Below are positions 17,476-25,476 of a DNA stretch of 64,000 bases, piece by piece. The position numbers and the translations under genes were made by a program. How positions within the stretch are numbered: the first letter of the stretch is position 1; every line of letters begins with the position of its first letter. Source of the stretch: Thiodiazotropha sp040791665 (lineage in GTDB: Bacteria > Pseudomonadota > Gammaproteobacteria > Chromatiales > Chromatiaceae); NCBI GenBank assembly GCA_040791665.1, contig JBFNNX010000017.1, forward strand, positions 62,001-126,000. Direction: 5' to 3'. The notes below the pieces were generated by a model. The model made no database searches, had not been told where the DNA came from, and saw only the letters and a list, made by a program, of their open reading frames with translations.

Positions 17476-18451
17476 GATTATCCTGCGCGTGTTTGTCCGG
17501 TTGTGATTCCAGTTTTCTTATTCGGTACTGCACTTCTTCCAGCAATTTTCTGTTGACGCTCAACAGATCGGCGATGAAGGCCACGAGTATGGTTTGAAAT
17601 CCAATCCCCATCAGGACACCGGCGAGAACGACGGATTGTATGTGTCCCGTTCCATCCCCGAACAGGTAGAAGTAGAGAAAGCGCAATCCCAGGATCAAAC
17701 CCATACCGAAGAGGATCAGTCCGGTTATGAGAAAGAAACGGAACGGTTTGTAGACGACGAAGATCCGCAGTATGGTGATGATGGACTTTTTGATGTAGCT
17801 GCTGATGCTTTTAACCAGCCTGGATGGTCTGAGGTCTTCGTTGACTTCGACCGGGACCGATGTCACAGCCATCTGCTTCATGCCGGCCTGGATAATGGTT
17901 TCAAGGGTATAGGTATATTCGTTGAAGACGTTTAGTTTCATCGCGGCATCGCGACTGAAGGCCCTGAAGCCGCTCGGTGCGTCCGGGATATCGGTATGGC
18001 TGACCTTTCTCACAACACTGCTGCCCAGACGTTGCAACACCTTCTTGGTGAAGGAGAAGTGCTGAATCATTTTGATGGGCCTGGCGCCGATGACCATGTC
18101 CGCCTTTCCCTCGAGTATTGGTTGGGTAAGGCTGGGAATATATCCGGCATCGTATTGATTGTCGGCATCCGTATTGACGATCACGTCGGCACCTTGCCTT
18201 ACGCACGCATCCAGGCCCAACATAAAGACCTTCGCCAATCCCTGATTGCGGGTATAACCGACGATATGGTCAACCCCGTTATCGATAGCGACCTGGCGGG
18301 TTGCATCCGTACTGCCGTCATCGATAACCAACCATTCCACTTGGTCAAACCCCGGCACCTCTCTGGGTAGTTCCGCAAGTGCGAGGGCCAGGGTTTTTTC
18401 TTCGTTATAACAGGGGATCTGTATTATCAGCTTCATCGCATCGGCACTCAC
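17447..18451 (-). CDS. Polyprenyl-phosphate glycosyltransferase (GT2, DPM1/GtrB-like) with C-terminal membrane helices
   Basis: 334 residues from GTG 18451, with an in-frame ATG at 18436 as the alternative. It has the GT2 fold: IIQIPCYNEEKTLALAL, VIDDGSTDAT, then NTDADNQYDAGYI (DxD metal site) and PSGFRAFSRDAAM. Two hydrophobic helices follow near residues 230-300 (FFLITGLILFGMGLILGLRF and GVLMGIGFQTILVAFIADLL), and the tail is a basic coiled segment. Such enzymes charge undecaprenyl or dolichyl phosphate with a single sugar for periplasmic modification of LPS or proteins. A GT-C-like protein at 1-885 could be a user of the charged lipid; this link is inference. Confidence 0.9.
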   Translation of the reverse strand: MSADAMKLIIQIPCYNEEKTLALALAELPREVPGFDQVEWLVIDDGSTDATRQVAIDNGVDHIVGYTRNQGLAKVFMLGLDACVRQGADVIVNTDADNQYDAGYIPSLTQPILEGKADMVIGARPIKMIQHFSFTKKVLQRLGSSVVRKVSHTDIPDAPSGFRAFSRDAAMKLNVFNEYTYTLETIIQAGMKQMAVTSVPVEVNEDLRPSRLVKSISSYIKKSIITILRIFVVYKPFRFFLITGLILFGMGLILGLRFLYFYLFGDGTGHIQSVVLAGVLMGIGFQTILVAFIADLLSVNRKLLEEVQYRIRKLESQPDKHAQDNPTQARPQAT

Positions 18452-18864
18452 ATTGTTTCATCCATGATAAAGTGATTTATTCCAGAATGGGTTTGAATAC
18501 CAGTTGTCGCACAACGGAAATTTAACAAAGTCAAGGAGTAAGATATGTTAATTTCCCTATTTTGGTGCGTAATATACCATTTATTGCGGCGTTGGAGATG
18601 TAACTTATCATGGATGGGATGAAAAACAGATTATTAGTTCCCGGTTCATACCTCAAACCTCGAACGGTGTCGTTTTCAGCCACAATCCGCAGAGTGGTAG
18701 CTATTTATCCGTCCATCGGCGTTATCATTCGCATATTCTGCCATGCCGGACAAAGAAACAGTCCAAGCAGAGCCGTTTTGACCGATATTTACAAACCCTG
18801 GTTAATGTCTGGGCGTTTTCGGCCGATAAGTAGTAGTGCAATAGGCTGGTATTGACTGTCGGAT
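18452..18864. other. AT-rich gap between divergent glycosyltransferase and globin genes
   Basis: 413 bases, AT-rich from about 18460 to 18600. One tiny frame with a good ribosome-binding site is listed separately (18545-18622). The 81-codon frame at 18610-18855 has no ribosome-binding site and no recognisable domain and is not accepted. No clear promoter pair was identified. Confidence 0.45.
18545..18622 (+). CDS. Possible 25-residue small protein
   Basis: ATG 18545 follows AAGGAG with six bases between. The product is MLISLFWCVIYHLL followed by a basic RRWRC end: a short hydrophobic helix with positive flank, as in small membrane proteins. There is no homology evidence and it may be chance. 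Confidence 0.25.
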   Translation: MLISLFWCVIYHLLRRWRCNLSWMG

Positions 18865-19287
18865 ATGAATCAACAGAGTCTCGAAATATTTAATCAGAGT
18901 TTGCAGCGGGTGACTGCATCGCCAGCCTTTCTTGACTGCTTTTACGATAAATTCATCAATCAGTCCGATGAAATTAGCGAGTTTTTCAAGAATAGAGATA
19001 TGGCGCAGTTGAAAAAGAAGTTGCGCGAGACCCTGTTCATGCTTGCTGAAACCGCCGAGGGGCGGCCAGGACTGACACTCTATATCGAGATGTTGGGGCG
19101 CATACACAAGCGCCTGAATGTTCAGCGCAAGCACTTCAACATGTGGGAAGAGGCGCTGTTGGAGGCGGTCAAGATCTATGATGATGAATACGATGACAAG
19201 GTCCTGACCGCATGGCTGTATGTGATCGATGAAGTTATTGAAACAATGTTTTCCGCCCTGGAAGAAGCAAAGTTGATGGCCTCGTAG
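18865..19287 (+). CDS. Globin-family protein
   Basis: 140 residues, all-alpha. The CD region is ISEFFKNRDM, where the second Phe (~41) corresponds to the conserved CD1 Phe. The E helix is MAQLKKKLRETLFML, lacking the usual distal His. His81 in GRIHKRLNV is the expected proximal haem ligand (F8), followed by HFNMWEEALLEAV as helix G. The family binds haem and serves in oxygen or NO handling, or as a sensor when fused; this copy is stand-alone and carries no sensor partner. It is a single gene between the divergent glycosyltransferase and leuS. It resembles the globins found in many sulfur-oxidising gammaproteobacteria. Confidence 0.78.
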   Translation: MNQQSLEIFNQSLQRVTASPAFLDCFYDKFINQSDEISEFFKNRDMAQLKKKLRETLFMLAETAEGRPGLTLYIEMLGRIHKRLNVQRKHFNMWEEALLEAVKIYDDEYDDKVLTAWLYVIDEVIETMFSALEEAKLMAS

Positions 19288-19313
19288 ATCGACTATGAGC
19301 CTGCTTTAAATTC

Positions 19314-19359
19314 CTGTTTACACATAGGTCCGCCACTTAGGCTTTCACTCTGTAAACAG
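19314..19359. repeat. Inverted repeat between globin and leuS genes
   Basis: CTGTTTACA (19314-19322) and TGTAAACAG (19351-19359) are perfect reverse complements separated by 28 bases. No T tract follows, so it is either a weak terminator-type hairpin for the globin mRNA or an operator. The rest of the 310 bases to the leuS ATG hold no gene. Confidence 0.4.
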
Positions 19360-19597
19360 AATTAATTCAAGTCTAATCACCAAGATTGAAAATGAGCCTG
19401 CGTGGTCATCGCAGGGTGTGAATTCGCATCGATTGGTTCTTGAATTCATCGAGACCTGGGTGGGACATCTTTCTGTCAGCAGCCAGCTGCGGTATCCTTC
19501 CGCGATATTAAGCGCTTTGGCGCGGACCGGGGCCATTCTCTGCGGGACATGCCTTCCGGTTAATCCATACTTAACAACTATCCAGCCGGACCATAAT

Positions 19598-22180
19598 ATG
19601 CATAAAAACTACGAACCTGCAGCCCTCGAGGCAGAGGTGCAGGCATACTGGGAGACAGAAAAGACCTTTGAGGTCGAAGAGGATCCAGGGAAAGCGAAAT
19701 TTTACTCCCTCTCCATGTTTCCTTACCCCAGCGGCAAGCTGCATATGGGGCATGTGCGCAATTACACTATCGGTGATGTGATTGCCCGATATCAACGTAT
19801 GCTGGGTAAAAACGTGCTGCAACCCATGGGCTGGGATGCCTTTGGTCTTCCTGCGGAGAATGCGGCGTTGAAGAACAGGGTTGCTCCGGCCGGGTGGACA
19901 TATGACAACATCGCCGATATGAAGGGTCAGTTGATTCGGCTCGGTTTCGGCTACGATTGGCGCCGGGAGCTGGCAACCTGTCAACCCGGTTACTATAAGT
20001 GGGAGCAGTGGTTGTTCACCGAGCTCTTCAAAAAGGGTTTGGTGTACCGCAAGCATGCCGTTGTCAACTGGGATCCGGTGGATCAGACAGTTCTGGCCAA
20101 TGAGCAGGTCATCGATGGTCGTGGCTGGCGCTCCGGGGCCTTGGTCGAGCGGCGCGAGATTCCCCAATGGTTCGTCAAGATTACCGCCTATGCGGACGAA
20201 TTGCTGGATGAGATCGATAGCCTGGAAGGTTGGCCCGAGCAGGTGCGAACCATGCAACGTAACTGGATCGGCCGCTCTTTCGGCGTCGAGATGGTGTTCG
20301 ATATCGAGGCATCGGATGCGTCTCTGACCATCTATACGACGCGTCCCGATACCCTGATGGGCGTCACCTATGTCGCCGTTGCCGCTGAACATCCGTTGGC
20401 GTTGAAGGCCGCTGAAACGAATGACCGGCTCGCGGCCTTTATCGAAGAGTGCCGCCAGGGCGGGACCTCGGAGGCTGAACTGGAGACGATCGAGAAAAAG
20501 GGAATTCCGCTGGGGATCAATGCTATCCATCCGGTAAGCGGCGACGCGGTGCCCATCTATGCCGCGAACTTTGTACTGATGGGGTATGGTACTGGGGCGG
20601 TAATGGCGGTTCCAGCCCATGACGAACGTGATCATGCCTTCGCCCGTCAATACGGTATCCCGATCAAACAGGTGATCCACCCCAGCGACGGTAGAAATCC
20701 GGATATAGAGGCCGCTGCCTATACCGAGGCAGGAATTTTGCAGGATTCGGGACCCTTTAACGGACTCTCGTCCGCCACCGCTTTCGATGCCATTGCGGAG
20801 TGGCTGCAGGAGAGGGGCAAAGGCCAGAAGACCAAGCAGTATCGCCTGCGTGACTGGGGTGTTTCACGCCAACGCTACTGGGGCGCGCCGATTCCGATGA
20901 TTCACTGCGAGAGCTGCGGGATTGTACCTGTGCCGCTGAAAGATCTGCCGGTGCGTCTGCCAGAGGATATCGTCTACGATGAAAACACCATCAATCCGAT
21001 TAAAGACAATCCCGCATTTTCAGCCTGCAGTTGTCCCCAGTGCGGTGGTGAAGCGCACCGGGAGACTGATACCTTCGACACCTTCATGGAGTCGAGCTGG
21101 TACTATGCGCGGTTTACCTGCCCTGGTGCCGACGCCATGCTCGATACGCGGGCGGACTATTGGTTGCCTGTCGATCACTATATAGGCGGCATCGAACATG
21201 CCGTACTGCATCTGCTATATGCCCGTTTCTACCATAAGCTGTTGCGCGATGCCGGACTGGTGAAGAGCGATGAGCCATTCACCCGCCTGCTGACCCAGGG
21301 CATGGTTGTTGCAGACACCTATTATCGGGATCAGGATGACGGTTCCAAGCACTGGTACAACCCGACCGAGGTTGAGGTTGAGCGCGATGAGAAGGGACGC
21401 CCGCTTTCAGCCTGTCTGAAAGAGGATGGCGGGCCGGTTACCATCGGCGGCATCGAAAAGATGTCGAAGTCAAAGAATAATGGTGTCGATCCGCAAGCGC
21501 TTATCGATCGTTACGGGGCTGATACGGTCCGCCTCTATACCATGTTTACCTCTCCGCCAGACCAGTCGTTGGAGTGGAATGACGAAGGGGTTGAGGGTGC
21601 GCATCGATTTCTCAAACGTTTGTGGGCGCTGGCGGAGGCTATTCACGCAAAGCCGATGGCGCAGGATTCGGCGCCTGTGGAACTGGACGAATCCCGGAAG
21701 ACGGCGCGACGGGAAATTCATGAGTTGTTGAAAAAGGCCCTTTACGACTATGAGCGTCAGCGTTTCAATAATGTTGTCTCAGCCTGCATGGGGATGATAA
21801 ATATCCTCTACAAGCTGGGAGATGAGGTAGCGGACCTTCAGCTGCTGCGTGAAGGCGTATCCCTGGTGTTGCGCTTGCTGGCACCGATTGCCCCTCACAT
21901 TACCCATCGCCTCTGGTGTGATCTTGGGTATGGGAATGAGATACTCGACAGTGAATGGCCACAGCCCGATCAGGTTGCCCTGAAACAGGAGAGCCTGCCT
22001 TATGTAGTGCAGGTTAACGGTAAAGTGCGGGCGACCGTACAGGTACCTGCGAATGCCGAGAAACAGGCTGTCGAGGCACTGGCACTTGCAAATGACAATG
22101 TACAGCGTTTCATCGGTGAGGCCACAGTCAGAAAGATCATCGTGGTGCCGAATAAACTGGTGAATATCGTTGCCAAATAG
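19598..22180 (+). CDS. leuS: Leucyl-tRNA synthetase
   Basis: Charges tRNA-Leu with leucine in the cytosol. From ATG 19598 the product is 860 residues, exactly the length of the E. coli enzyme, and begins MHKNYEPAALEAEVQAYW like other LeuRS. A frame extending 60 codons further upstream is not part of the gene. Class I signatures are HMGH (49-52) and KMSKS (~622). The CP1 editing domain includes the TTRPDTLMGVTYVAVA region, and the zinc-binding/ZN1 region shows CESCGIVP and CSCPQCGG. It starts the conserved leuS-lptE-holA block. Confidence 0.98.
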   Translation: MHKNYEPAALEAEVQAYWETEKTFEVEEDPGKAKFYSLSMFPYPSGKLHMGHVRNYTIGDVIARYQRMLGKNVLQPMGWDAFGLPAENAALKNRVAPAGWTYDNIADMKGQLIRLGFGYDWRRELATCQPGYYKWEQWLFTELFKKGLVYRKHAVVNWDPVDQTVLANEQVIDGRGWRSGALVERREIPQWFVKITAYADELLDEIDSLEGWPEQVRTMQRNWIGRSFGVEMVFDIEASDASLTIYTTRPDTLMGVTYVAVAAEHPLALKAAETNDRLAAFIEECRQGGTSEAELETIEKKGIPLGINAIHPVSGDAVPIYAANFVLMGYGTGAVMAVPAHDERDHAFARQYGIPIKQVIHPSDGRNPDIEAAAYTEAGILQDSGPFNGLSSATAFDAIAEWLQERGKGQKTKQYRLRDWGVSRQRYWGAPIPMIHCESCGIVPVPLKDLPVRLPEDIVYDENTINPIKDNPAFSACSCPQCGGEAHRETDTFDTFMESSWYYARFTCPGADAMLDTRADYWLPVDHYIGGIEHAVLHLLYARFYHKLLRDAGLVKSDEPFTRLLTQGMVVADTYYRDQDDGSKHWYNPTEVEVERDEKGRPLSACLKEDGGPVTIGGIEKMSKSKNNGVDPQALIDRYGADTVRLYTMFTSPPDQSLEWNDEGVEGAHRFLKRLWALAEAIHAKPMAQDSAPVELDESRKTARREIHELLKKALYDYERQRFNNVVSACMGMINILYKLGDEVADLQLLREGVSLVLRLLAPIAPHITHRLWCDLGYGNEILDSEWPQPDQVALKQESLPYVVQVNGKVRATVQVPANAEKQAVEALALANDNVQRFIGEATVRKIIVVPNKLVNIVAK

Positions 22181-22184
22181 TTCA

Positions 22185-22679
22185 ATGCAGTTTCGCCATC
22201 TACTGCTTTGGACCGTGCTGATATCGGTCCTTTTCGCGGGTTGCGGTTTCCACCTCAAGGGGTATGGGCAGCTGTCAGCCGCGCTGAATGGACTCTACAT
22301 TTCCGGTTTTGAGAAACGGGAGAGCCTGGCCGCTGTTCTGCATGACAATCTGCAAGGCCGGGGTGTGGTAATGGCAAGCGATCCAACCTCAGCGAAGCTG
22401 AATATCGAGGTTATGCAGGAAAGGTTCACCAGCAGAGTGCTATCGGTGGATGCGGGTGGTAAGGCCCTCGACAAAGAACTGCATCTTTCCGCCGTGATTC
22501 GTGCCAGCGCGCCCGGTAGCGGCGAACAGGGTGTGGTGCAGCAGTTGGATCTGCTGCGACAGCTCAGTTTCAGTGGCGACGATGAACTCGGTCAAAGAAA
22601 CGAAACCAACCTGATGAAATACGATATGCGGAGTGAATTGGCGGAGCAGATCATTCGCCGTCTCGAAGCCATTAAATAA
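22185..22679 (+). CDS. lptE: LPS-assembly lipoprotein LptE
   Basis: Outer-membrane lipoprotein that plugs the LptD barrel and is required to insert LPS into the outer leaflet. 164 residues from ATG 22185, five bases after the leuS stop; an in-frame TTG at 22170 overlapping leuS is the alternative. The signal peptide ends in the lipobox LFAGC, followed by the family hallmark GFHLKGYGQLS. The mature protein is short and alternates strands and helices, as expected. The position directly between leuS and holA is the standard gammaproteobacterial arrangement and supports the call. Confidence 0.92.
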   Translation: MQFRHLLLWTVLISVLFAGCGFHLKGYGQLSAALNGLYISGFEKRESLAAVLHDNLQGRGVVMASDPTSAKLNIEVMQERFTSRVLSVDAGGKALDKELHLSAVIRASAPGSGEQGVVQQLDLLRQLSFSGDDELGQRNETNLMKYDMRSELAEQIIRRLEAIK

Positions 22680-22701
22680 CTCGCTTGTTTCAGGACTTTA
22701 C

Positions 22702-23712
22702 ATGCGTCTGCGCAACGAACAACTGGGAAATCATCTGCAGCAACAGCTTGCGCCCATCTATCTGTTGAGCGGGGACGAACCCTTACAGATGCAAGAGGCG
22801 GGGGATGCGATAAGGCATGCGGCGCGTCAGCAGGGATATAGCGAACGTGAAGTTCTGGATCAGGGTGGTGGATTTGACTGGTCGAGCCTGAATACTGCCG
22901 CGGAAAGCCTTTCTTTGTTTGGTGATAAGCGACTTCTTGAGCTGCGTCTCAACAGTGGAAAACTGGGTGCAGAAGGGGGGAAATCCCTGGCTGCCTACTG
23001 CGAGCGTCCTGCAATCGATACCATCTTGCTGATAACACTGCCTAAATTGGAACGGGCACAGGCAAAAAGCAAGTGGTATCAGGCGGTTGAGCAGCTAGGT
23101 GTAGTGGTGCAGATCTGGCCGGTTGAAGGGAGGCGTCTCATCCCCTGGATTGAGCAACGCTTGCGAAGCGCGGGATTGATACCCGAAACAGGCGTGGTGG
23201 AGATGCTTGCGGATCGAATAGAGGGTAATCTGCTTGCGGCCAGCCAGGAGATAGAGAAACTGTTGCTGTTGTATGGCCAGGGTGTGGTCACACCGGAAAA
23301 GCTGATCGAGGCCGTGGCCGACAGTGCCCGCTTCGATATCTTTACTCTCGTCGATACTTTGCTCGAAGGCGATATCACCAAGGGGATCCGTATTTTACAG
23401 GGGCTAAAGGGTGAGGGTGTCGCAGCACCGGTGGTGCTTTGGGCATTGAGCCGTGAGATCCGTCTGCTCGCCGAAATGGGCTTTGAGATTAAATTAGGCG
23501 GGGGTGTGGACCAGGTCATGACCAAACATCGCGTCTGGGACAGGCGTAAACCGATCCTGCGCAAGGCGTTGCAACAACAGGTGGGCCATTGGCAGCGTCT
23601 GTTATCTGATTGTGCGCTTGCGGACAAGGCGATAAAGGGTCAGGACTCCGCGGATCCTTGGCTGTTGTTTCAACAGCTCGCGCGGGGTATGGCTGGAATA
23701 CCTCAGATGTGA
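22702..23712 (+). CDS. holA: DNA polymerase III subunit delta
   Basis: Clamp-loader subunit that opens the beta sliding clamp during replication. 336 residues from ATG 22702; the open frame extends further upstream into lptE but family alignment starts at MRLRNEQL. The N-terminal AAA-like domain shows PIYLLSGDEPLQMQEA, where the P-loop is degenerate as in all delta subunits, and SLFGDKRLLELRL, the beta-clamp-contacting region. The middle has IEGNLLAASQEIEKLLLL, then DSARFDIFTLVDTLLEG. It follows lptE by 22 bases. In many relatives nadD comes next; here two EF-hand genes, an opposite-strand protease and proA intervene. Confidence 0.95.
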   Translation: MRLRNEQLGNHLQQQLAPIYLLSGDEPLQMQEAGDAIRHAARQQGYSEREVLDQGGGFDWSSLNTAAESLSLFGDKRLLELRLNSGKLGAEGGKSLAAYCERPAIDTILLITLPKLERAQAKSKWYQAVEQLGVVVQIWPVEGRRLIPWIEQRLRSAGLIPETGVVEMLADRIEGNLLAASQEIEKLLLLYGQGVVTPEKLIEAVADSARFDIFTLVDTLLEGDITKGIRILQGLKGEGVAAPVVLWALSREIRLLAEMGFEIKLGGGVDQVMTKHRVWDRRKPILRKALQQQVGHWQRLLSDCALADKAIKGQDSADPWLLFQQLARGMAGIPQM

Positions 23713-23872
23713 CCTGTTCCTCACCGTGCTCAGTGAAATCATGGCTTTAAATGGGCACGACTCCTATCTGTGAACCAGGTCAAGCCATTATTTCTTTCCA
23801 CGTTGTCAGATCTCACCTAAGGCCGCTATCCTGGGGGCCTGGGATTCAAATAACATCAACACGGAGTAAGTG

Positions 23873-24127
23873 ATGAAAAAAACATTTATAAAACAAATGG
23901 TTGCGATTTTGGCGATAGGTGGGGTATGTGGCGTCACGGCCGCTGAAGATGCATTCATCAAGTTGGATCGGAATGCCGACGGTTTCATCTCGGCAGAAGA
24001 GTCGATCGTGAGCGAGGCACTCTATGAGAATTGGTCGACTGCCGATGCCAATAACGACGGCAGAGTCGATACCGCCGAGTTTAGTGCCTTTGAAATCAAC
24101 AGTGAAAAAGCGGGAAATAAGGAGTAA
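23873..24127 (+). CDS. Small secreted EF-hand calcium-binding protein (copy 1)
   Basis: 84 residues from ATG 23873 (ACGGAG six bases upstream; GTG at 23870 is weaker). A signal peptide ends at VTAAED. The mature protein has two canonical EF-hand loops, DRNADGFISAEE and DANNDGRVDTAE, each with Asp at 1, 3, 5 and Glu at 12. It is therefore a periplasmic or surface Ca2+-binding protein of about 60 mature residues. A close paralogue follows 150 bases downstream. Proteins of this type are common in the Chromatiales; their partner is unknown. Confidence 0.85.
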   Translation: MKKTFIKQMVAILAIGGVCGVTAAEDAFIKLDRNADGFISAEESIVSEALYENWSTADANNDGRVDTAEFSAFEINSEKAGNKE

Positions 24128-24224
24128 TCCCATAAAGCTATTATTGCTGGGAATTAAAGTTGTGTTTTTGTGATTGACTTCACTTAAATTCTTCCCCCGG
24201 CGTTGTCTCATGAAATACCGGAGG

Positions 24225-24242
24225 GCCCGTAAAGGGCTTTTT
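24225..24242 (+). terminator. Short terminator-like hairpin between EF-hand genes
   Basis: GCCC and GGGC close a GTAAA loop and are followed by TTTTT. The stem is only four base pairs, so termination is probably partial. It lies between the two EF-hand genes. Confidence 0.4.
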
Positions 24243-24279
24243 GGATCGAAAATCATTACATTCCGTTAAGGAGAACATT

Positions 24280-24531
24280 ATGAATAAAAAAACTATCCTC
24301 CACTCTGCAGTAGCTCTGGCAGCAGCAGGTTTTCTTACCGCAGCGGTTGCCGGCGAGGATGCATTCAGCAAACTCGACGCCAATGCAGATGGTGCCATCT
24401 CTTCTGAAGAGGCTACTGCTCACGAGGCTCTCTATAAGGGCTGGGAAGCTGCCGATGCGAATCAGGATGGACAAGTTGATGCGGCCGAATTCAGTGCATT
24501 CGAGGCCAGCAGCGCTCCTGAAGGCAAATAA
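24280..24531 (+). CDS. Small secreted EF-hand calcium-binding protein (copy 2)
   Basis: 83 residues from ATG 24280, with TAAGGAG six bases upstream; an in-frame ATG at 24241 would put a charged stretch before the signal peptide and is rejected. The signal peptide is NKKTILHSAVALAAAGFLTAAVA, then GEDAFSKLDANADGAISSEE (first EF-hand DANADGAISSEE) and DANQDGQVDAAE (second). It matches copy 1 over the whole length, including the EALY..W..AD spacer between the loops and the D..EFSAFE end, so the two arose by tandem duplication. The divergence in signal peptide and linker suggests the duplication is not recent. Confidence 0.85.
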   Translation: MNKKTILHSAVALAAAGFLTAAVAGEDAFSKLDANADGAISSEEATAHEALYKGWEAADANQDGQVDAAEFSAFEASSAPEGK

Positions 24532-24557
24532 CTTCGATAGGGAGTAGGAACCCCCCT

Positions 24558-25085
24558 TTATGGGGTCGTAATACCGGCAGCCAGCTTAGTCTGGTTGCCG
24601 GTTTCCGCCTTAGCCAGATGGCAATTACTCAACTGCAGCTGTGGCGGCTGGGTGGAAAAAATGAAGGGTGCGGTCTTCGACAATGCGCTCAATCCCAGGA
24701 TCTGACGTGTTTTGCCCGGAAAAACCGCAACGTCAACCTCCTTCAACAGACATTCATCGCCAATTCGAACATTTGAGATCTTGTAGACAGGAACGCTCAA
24801 TTCATCCCCATTGGCCAATACCCCCTTCAGGTCCCGTAAGTAGCGTGGACTGCCACTGGCCTGAAGCTCGCTCAAGGTAACCTCGTTGATCGTCATGTAA
24901 CTGGAGCCGGTATCGACCATGAACTCTGTCTCTGGCATGTCTCCGATCTTGCCTGCGATGTAGTAGGTGCTGGCGCCTTTGGAGAACATGGGTACGTCAA
25001 AGATGAACTGCTCCGCCCACAGCTGACCGCTATAGCCGAGTATCAACAGGGTGTATAGAAGTGTTTTGATCATGGCCGTAGGCAT
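24558..25085 (-). CDS. Secreted retropepsin-like aspartic protease
   Basis: 175 residues with a signal peptide (MIKTLLYTLLILGYSGQLWA; ATG 25085 or 25073). The single catalytic motif is FMVDTGSS with Asp58, in the strand-turn arrangement of clan AA (retropepsin-like) proteases, which work as homodimers. A second half with VLANGDELSVPVYKISNVRIG and ILGLSAL (the hydrophobic-hydrophobic-Gly motif paired with DTG) completes the fold. It acts in the periplasm. It is convergent with the EF-hand gene; only 26 bases separate the stops. Its 3' coding end contains an inverted repeat (ACCGGCA...TGCCGGT, near 24572-24603) that may act as a hairpin in either mRNA. Confidence 0.82.
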   Translation of the reverse strand: MPTAMIKTLLYTLLILGYSGQLWAEQFIFDVPMFSKGASTYYIAGKIGDMPETEFMVDTGSSYMTINEVTLSELQASGSPRYLRDLKGVLANGDELSVPVYKISNVRIGDECLLKEVDVAVFPGKTRQILGLSALSKTAPFIFSTQPPQLQLSNCHLAKAETGNQTKLAAGITTP

Positions 25086-25476
25086 TGCTCAATATGTCAC
25101 TTTACTCACTACATAGATCGGTTGGATTCTGTCGAACTTAAGTAATTTGGTGATCAATAGAGGTAATAATTCAATCCCGTGGTGGCAGTCAGTTTCCAAT
25201 AGACTATGCCGAGGATGTCACAGTGAGATAATTACTCAGGCTTATCAATAAGATGTAAAAGGCCTGACGGGATGTTTAAGGGCCAGCAGAATATTCCCAT
25301 AAATTGGATATGGTTTTTGGGATACACGCATTCGAGAACCTGGCGTACTGTCGGTTAGGGCGAGGATCAAATCAAACATGGCATTTTTTTTGTTCGAGAT
25401 TTGTTAGAGTTAGCAGTTTAATTGGTCCAGCCGCCGAAACCTTGGCTGCAGTAATTAACGAGACAACCATACGATC
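25086..25476. other. Non-coding gap upstream of proA
   Basis: 391 AT-rich bases between the divergent protease gene and proA. No supported gene. It must hold promoters for both sides, but no convincing -35/-10 pair stands out. The short frame at 25304-25513 overlaps proA out of frame and is not accepted. Confidence 0.45.

Noticed and set aside
18610..18855. 81-codon frame before the globin gene
   Set aside because: No ribosome-binding site and no recognisable pattern; overlaps a better-supported tiny frame.
19418..19597. 60-codon N-terminal extension of leuS
   Set aside because: Not like any LeuRS; ATG 19598 gives the normal 860-residue enzyme with the family N-terminus.
19571..20680. 369-codon minus-strand frame inside leuS
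   Set aside because: Shadow of the LeuRS coding strand.
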